Part shown: in pieces, positions 6,775-8,965 of the stretch
Numbering within the stretch: the first letter of the stretch is position 1
Layout of the letters: each line of letters begins with the position of its first letter
Assembly: GCA_011049095.1 (NCBI GenBank)
Contig: DSDE01000423.1
Location: forward strand, 1-8,965
DNA length: 8,965 nucleotides
DNA from: Fidelibacterota bacterium
GTDB taxonomy: Bacteria > Fidelibacterota > Fidelibacteria > Fidelibacterales > DSDE01
Reading direction: 5' to 3'
Notes under the pieces: model-generated
Told to the model about the DNA's origin: nothing
Seen by the model: the letters and a program-made list of their open reading frames with translations, nothing else
Databases searched by the model: none
Made by a program: the position numbers and the translations under genes

Positions 6775-7013
6775 CAAATCACTCCCATTTCTTTAAGTTG
6801 ACGAATAAAATCTTCCAAATCACGACGGGCAATATGTGCTTCCACTTCAAATTCTTCGATAAGTGTCGATAGAATAGCTTCATCATCCAGCCCTTCCTGC
6901 ATTTTCTCAAAGATTAGCTTTCCAGTGGGATTAAGTGTATAAGTCTGTCCGCTGCTGTGATCAAATAGAAAGCCGCTTTTACTCATTGTCAATTCATTTT
7001 TAAATTCGTACAT
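6774..7013 (-). CDS. PqqD-family small peptide-binding protein (RiPP recognition element type)
   Basis: The 79 residues match the PqqD winged-helix pattern: 'GFLFDHSSGQTYTLNPTGKLIF' (14-35), an acidic helix 'GLDDEAILSTLIEEFEVE' (41-58) and 'RRDLEDFIRQLKEMGVI' (63-79). In PQQ synthesis PqqD binds the precursor peptide PqqA and presents it to the radical SAM enzyme PqqE; related domains recognise leader peptides in many RiPP pathways. Here there is no radical SAM partner in the window. The next gene is an ATP-grasp ligase with a TGATG overlap, so that is its likely partner. The ribosome-binding site AGGAGGGA (7028-7021), 7 nt before ATG 7013, is near-perfect and overlaps the stop codon of the preceding gene, so expression is coupled to it. 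The domain call is strong; the bound peptide is not identified. Confidence 0.9.
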   Translation of the reverse strand: MYEFKNELTMSKSGFLFDHSSGQTYTLNPTGKLIFEKMQEGLDDEAILSTLIEEFEVEAHIARRDLEDFIRQLKEMGVI

Positions 7014-7026
7014 ATATTTTTCCCTC

Positions 7027-7458
7027 CTATTTATATCCGATTAATCGGGTGAGATAGCCGCTTTTATAGACTTTCATATCGTCAAAGTGAAAGCCATTTT
7101 TCTTGCACCAGTAGCAATAGTCAAGGGTGCATTCGCTTTTGGGGACTTTCTTTCCCCAAATGGCAAATTCAAAGCTGCCGTCTAGAAATTTCTTATCTAT
7201 GGGAAATTCCAGAGAAAAGGCTCCTTTGGAAAGATCCTGATGATGATGGTCTCCCTGGGTGACCGGGTCGCTGACATTGTATTTATAAAAACTATAACCG
7301 AGCCATGCTTTTTGCGGCGTAAATCCACTCACCAGCAGACGCACCGGCCAGCCGGATTCAGCATTCACTACGATCTCGATCTGCAAATCGGTTTTCTGTA
7401 CGCCCTGCCCAAAGACAAATCCGGCAAGCACAAGAATGAATAGAGCGAGTTTTTTCAT
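7027..7458 (-). CDS. Small secreted protein with a C-x4-C-x2-C cluster, unknown family
   Basis: The 143-aa product starts with a clear signal peptide (MKKLALFILVLAGFVFG, cleavage likely before Gln18 or nearby), so the mature part is about 125 residues in the periplasm or outside. It is beta-rich with many aromatics. A His run at 71-73 precedes a C-terminal cluster with Cys110, Cys115 and Cys118 ('CYWC') and His124, which could bind a metal or form a disulfide. I recognise no family. The ATG at 7458 has GGGAG (7470-7466) 7 nt upstream, right after the barrel gene's stop at 7472, and its own end holds the RBS of the PqqD gene. It is therefore embedded in the operon and may be a substrate, product carrier or accessory of the pathway. 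Confidence 0.75.
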   Translation of the reverse strand: MKKLALFILVLAGFVFGQGVQKTDLQIEIVVNAESGWPVRLLVSGFTPQKAWLGYSFYKYNVSDPVTQGDHHHQDLSKGAFSLEFPIDKKFLDGSFEFAIWGKKVPKSECTLDYCYWCKKNGFHFDDMKVYKSGYLTRLIGYK

Positions 7459-7471
7459 AGCAAGTCTCCCT

Positions 7472-8269
7472 TCAGAATATTAGTGAAATGCCTGCACCGA
7501 GGTAGTCCACGGTGTATTTATAGTCAAAACCATCCATTTTAGAAAGATAATTGTGTGAACTATAGAAAAGGTGGCTTTTGAGCCAGTGAACAGGTTTATA
7601 ATGGATTCCCATTCCAAATTTTCCTTTGAGAATGTCCGGATTGGTGTTGAGCAGCATTTGCGCGGGACTATATGCAAAGCGGTTTTCGCCGGCTTCCAGA
7701 TTCAAGTAAATGGTAAAATTGGGCATAGGTGTATAATATAAAGCGCCTTCAAGGGAGATAGTTTGCAGAGAATCCACTTGCTGGCCTTTTAAGCCCACTT
7801 CGAGATACGCTTTGCCAATCATTCGCGAAAGCCCAAATTGTCCCTGCTGCACATCAAAGCGAAGGGTGTCCAGCGTTTCGGTATCGATGGCACTGAGATT
7901 CATACGATTCCAGCCAGCGGAAATTCCCAGCCAAGGAAACCAGCCCTGCCACTGAGCGCCTAAAAGCCAGCCGTCTTCAAAGCCGGGTGTTTGAATCACT
8001 GCGCCGCTGGCCCCAAGCCATAAATAGGGATGAATCGCTGAAAGTGATCGTAATTGATAAATCTTTTGCTCAAACTGCGATGCCCCATCACCAATTTTTA
8101 AGGTCTCATAAGCGGCATAAAACTGATCTGCGCCACGTCGGTCAAATCCGGCATAGATAGCGGTGGATTGGTATTCTGTCCCGCTGCTGTAAGCGCCAAT
8201 GGTGCTATACGCGCTGATATTGCTGTTCCACGGATAGAGCGAAAGGATGAATAGAAGCGAATCAAGCAT
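7472..8269 (-). CDS. Predicted outer-membrane beta-barrel protein, unknown family
   Basis: The 265 residues are dominated by alternating polar and hydrophobic stretches with many Tyr, Trp, Phe and Gly, such as 'YLWLGASGAVI' and 'LLGAQWQGWFPWLGISAGW'. The protein ends in a terminal phenylalanine ('YLGAGISLIF'), the usual last-strand signal of outer-membrane barrels. The N-terminus (MLDSLLFILSLYPWNSNISA) is a short hydrophobic segment but lacks a positive n-region, so it is a weak signal peptide. An in-frame stop four codons upstream rules out a longer start. ATG 8269 has GAGGAAC (8283-8277) at suitable spacing. Its stop touches the RBS of the next gene, so it is the first recognised gene of the tight operon. 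I infer an outer-membrane location; no function can be given. Confidence 0.65.
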   Translation of the reverse strand: MLDSLLFILSLYPWNSNISAYSTIGAYSSGTEYQSTAIYAGFDRRGADQFYAAYETLKIGDGASQFEQKIYQLRSLSAIHPYLWLGASGAVIQTPGFEDGWLLGAQWQGWFPWLGISAGWNRMNLSAIDTETLDTLRFDVQQGQFGLSRMIGKAYLEVGLKGQQVDSLQTISLEGALYYTPMPNFTIYLNLEAGENRFAYSPAQMLLNTNPDILKGKFGMGIHYKPVHWLKSHLFYSSHNYLSKMDGFDYKYTVDYLGAGISLIF

Positions 8270-8290
8270 TGATTTAGTTCCTCAAAAACT

Positions 8291-8361
8291 GGTGATTGCT
8301 GATTGGTGCTTGAACAGCCGGTGACGGGTGACGGAGGAAAGTGAGAAGGTGAGAGCTGAGA
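8291..8361. repeat. Degenerate 7-bp repeat tract, copy 2
   Basis: Successive units of seven on the + strand read GGTGATT, GCTGATT, GGTGCTT, then TTGAACA, then GGTGACG, GGTGACG, GAGGAAA, GTGAGAA, GGTGAGA, GCTGAGA. The order parallels the tract at 5601-5661. The rest of the 8270-8488 gap also shows seven-base periodicity (AGGAGAC, AGGAGAA on the - strand near 8450-8464). A 56-codon frame with AGGAG and ATG 8444 runs on the - strand through the whole gap to TAA 8276-8274. I treat it as a by-product of the stop-free repeats rather than a gene. Confidence 0.55.
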
Positions 8362-8380
8362 TAACAGGCAAGTCCACCTG

Positions 8381-8397
8381 CCCCCCCTGAGAGGGGG
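8381..8397. repeat. C-run/G-run hairpin, likely dispersed palindromic element
   Basis: CCCCCCC (8381-8387), TGAGA, GGGGG (8393-8397) forms a strong GC stem in the gap between the T9SS protein and the barrel gene. Flanks such as AAGTCCACCTG and AATTGG resemble the C/G-run palindromes scattered between genes in many Bacteroidota and relatives. It could also help terminate transcription of the 8489 gene, although no T-tract follows on the - strand. Confidence 0.4.
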
Positions 8398-8488
8398 AAT
8401 TGGTCATGTGATATTCGCAATACCCATTCATTTCCACACTTCATAGTTTTCTCCTGTCTCCTGCATGCTGTTAGCTATTTCCTGCTTC

Positions 8489-8965
8489 TCATTTAATCAG
8501 GCTTACCGCTTTCCGGTAATGTGTATCACTCTGTTTGACATCGAAAAAATAGACGCCGCTGCTAAGTATATTTCCCTTTGCATCGCGGCCATCCCATTCA
8601 AAGTGATAGCTGCCTGGCGCAAAATCACCTTTCACCAGAGAATTGACGATTTCCCCATTCATATTCACAACGGATATTTCCAGCCTACCGGATTCGCTTA
8701 ATTTCACCGGTAATATCGTGTGTCCGTTGAAAGGATTAGGATAAGCTGATGCAAGGTTCATTCTTTCTGGCATATATTTTTTTACAGCGCTGCTATTTTG
8801 ATAACTAAAACTGTAAAGTACGCTGCTTTGGTCTGCAGTATATATATTTATCAAAATTTCTTTAAAACCGTCGCCATCATAATCGCCGGCATAAGGCCCT
8901 ATCATATAGCCACCAAAAGTCTCACTGACAAACTGTGAGCTGCCGGTTGCGGCATCGAGAATATA
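8489..8965 (-). CDS. C-terminal end of a large secreted FG-GAP-like protein with T9SS sorting domain (5' end outside the window)
   Basis: The frame is open to the right edge, so only the last 158 residues are present. The visible part starts with 'YILDAATGSS' and 'YAGDYDGDGFKEILI' at fragment residues 26-40, a calcium-binding Asp-rich loop typical of FG-GAP/VCBS beta-propeller repeats. After a linker comes a type A type IX secretion sorting domain: 'SAYPNPFNG', 'SVVNMNGEIVNSL', 'GSYHFEWDGRDAKGN', 'SSGVYFFDV' and a basic end before the stop. Such domains direct export through the outer membrane in FCB-group bacteria and are removed on the surface. An internal ATG at 8905 is not the real start. 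The 219-bp repeat-filled gap separates it from the barrel gene, so co-transcription is uncertain. Domain identity is strong; the full protein's role cannot be seen. Confidence 0.85.
   Translation of the reverse strand, partial: YILDAATGSSQFVSETFGGYMIGPYAGDYDGDGFKEILINIYTADQSSVLYSFSYQNSSAVKKYMPERMNLASAYPNPFNGHTILPVKLSESGRLEISVVNMNGEIVNSLVKGDFAPGSYHFEWDGRDAKGNILSSGVYFFDVKQSDTHYRKAVSLIK

Noticed and set aside
6774..7013. Standard PQQ biosynthesis cluster
   Set aside because: Only a PqqD-like domain is present; there is no PqqA peptide, PqqB, PqqC or PqqE, and the neighbours are ATP-grasp and decarboxylase genes.
8274..8444. 56-codon ORF on the - strand with AGGAG 6 nt before ATG 8444, ending just before the barrel gene
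   Set aside because: It runs through period-7 repeats and the C/G palindrome, which are stop-free by composition, and the AGGAG is itself part of the repeat pattern. No protein-like conservation can be seen.

Overview
The window looks like a bacterial chromosome fragment from the FCB side of the tree (Calditrichota, KSB1, Cloacimonadota, Marinimicrobia or a relative). The main evidence is the protein at the right edge, which ends in a classic 'YPNPFN ... SSGVYFF' type IX secretion (Por) C-terminal sorting domain. A candidate outer-membrane beta-barrel gene and degenerate 7-bp repeats between genes fit the same picture. This placement is inference. There are no RNA genes, CRISPR arrays or insertion sequences, and no stretch over 300 bp without a gene.

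Layout. Two genes lie on the + strand: a small exported protein of unknown function whose signal peptide and body are in different frames (159-697), and a urea-transporter/M23-peptidase fusion (823-2892). Everything from 2944 to the right edge is on the - strand. In the order of transcription these are: the end of a large secreted FG-GAP-like/T9SS protein (8965-8489); a repeat-filled gap; a candidate outer-membrane barrel (8269-7472); a small secreted CxxC protein (7458-7027); a PqqD-family peptide-binding protein (7013-6774); an ATP-grasp ligase (6774-5713); a 120-bp gap holding a possible 37-aa ORF and a 7-bp repeat tract; a fold-type III PLP-dependent decarboxylase (5589-4243); an AT-rich gap with a possible 41-aa ORF; and a PP-loop thiolase of the ThiI/MnmA type (4026-2944, perhaps starting at 4117).

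How the genes may work together. The run from 8269 to 4243 is very tight. Ribosome-binding sites are embedded in or next to the preceding stop codons, and a TGATG stop/start overlap links PqqD to ATP-grasp, so it reads as one operon. PqqD-type domains bind peptides, ATP-grasp enzymes make amide bonds, and the decarboxylase belongs to the amino-acid decarboxylase superfamily but carries an altered specificity motif. Together with an exported small protein and a barrel, this suggests an uncharacterised pathway that builds or modifies a peptide or carrier-bound amino acid. It is the best candidate here for an undescribed system; substrate and product cannot be read from the sequence.

Two genes, one near each end of the left half, show reading-frame breaks at short homopolymers (TTT at 190-192, A9 at 4103-4111 on the - strand). 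These may be assembly errors or real frame control.
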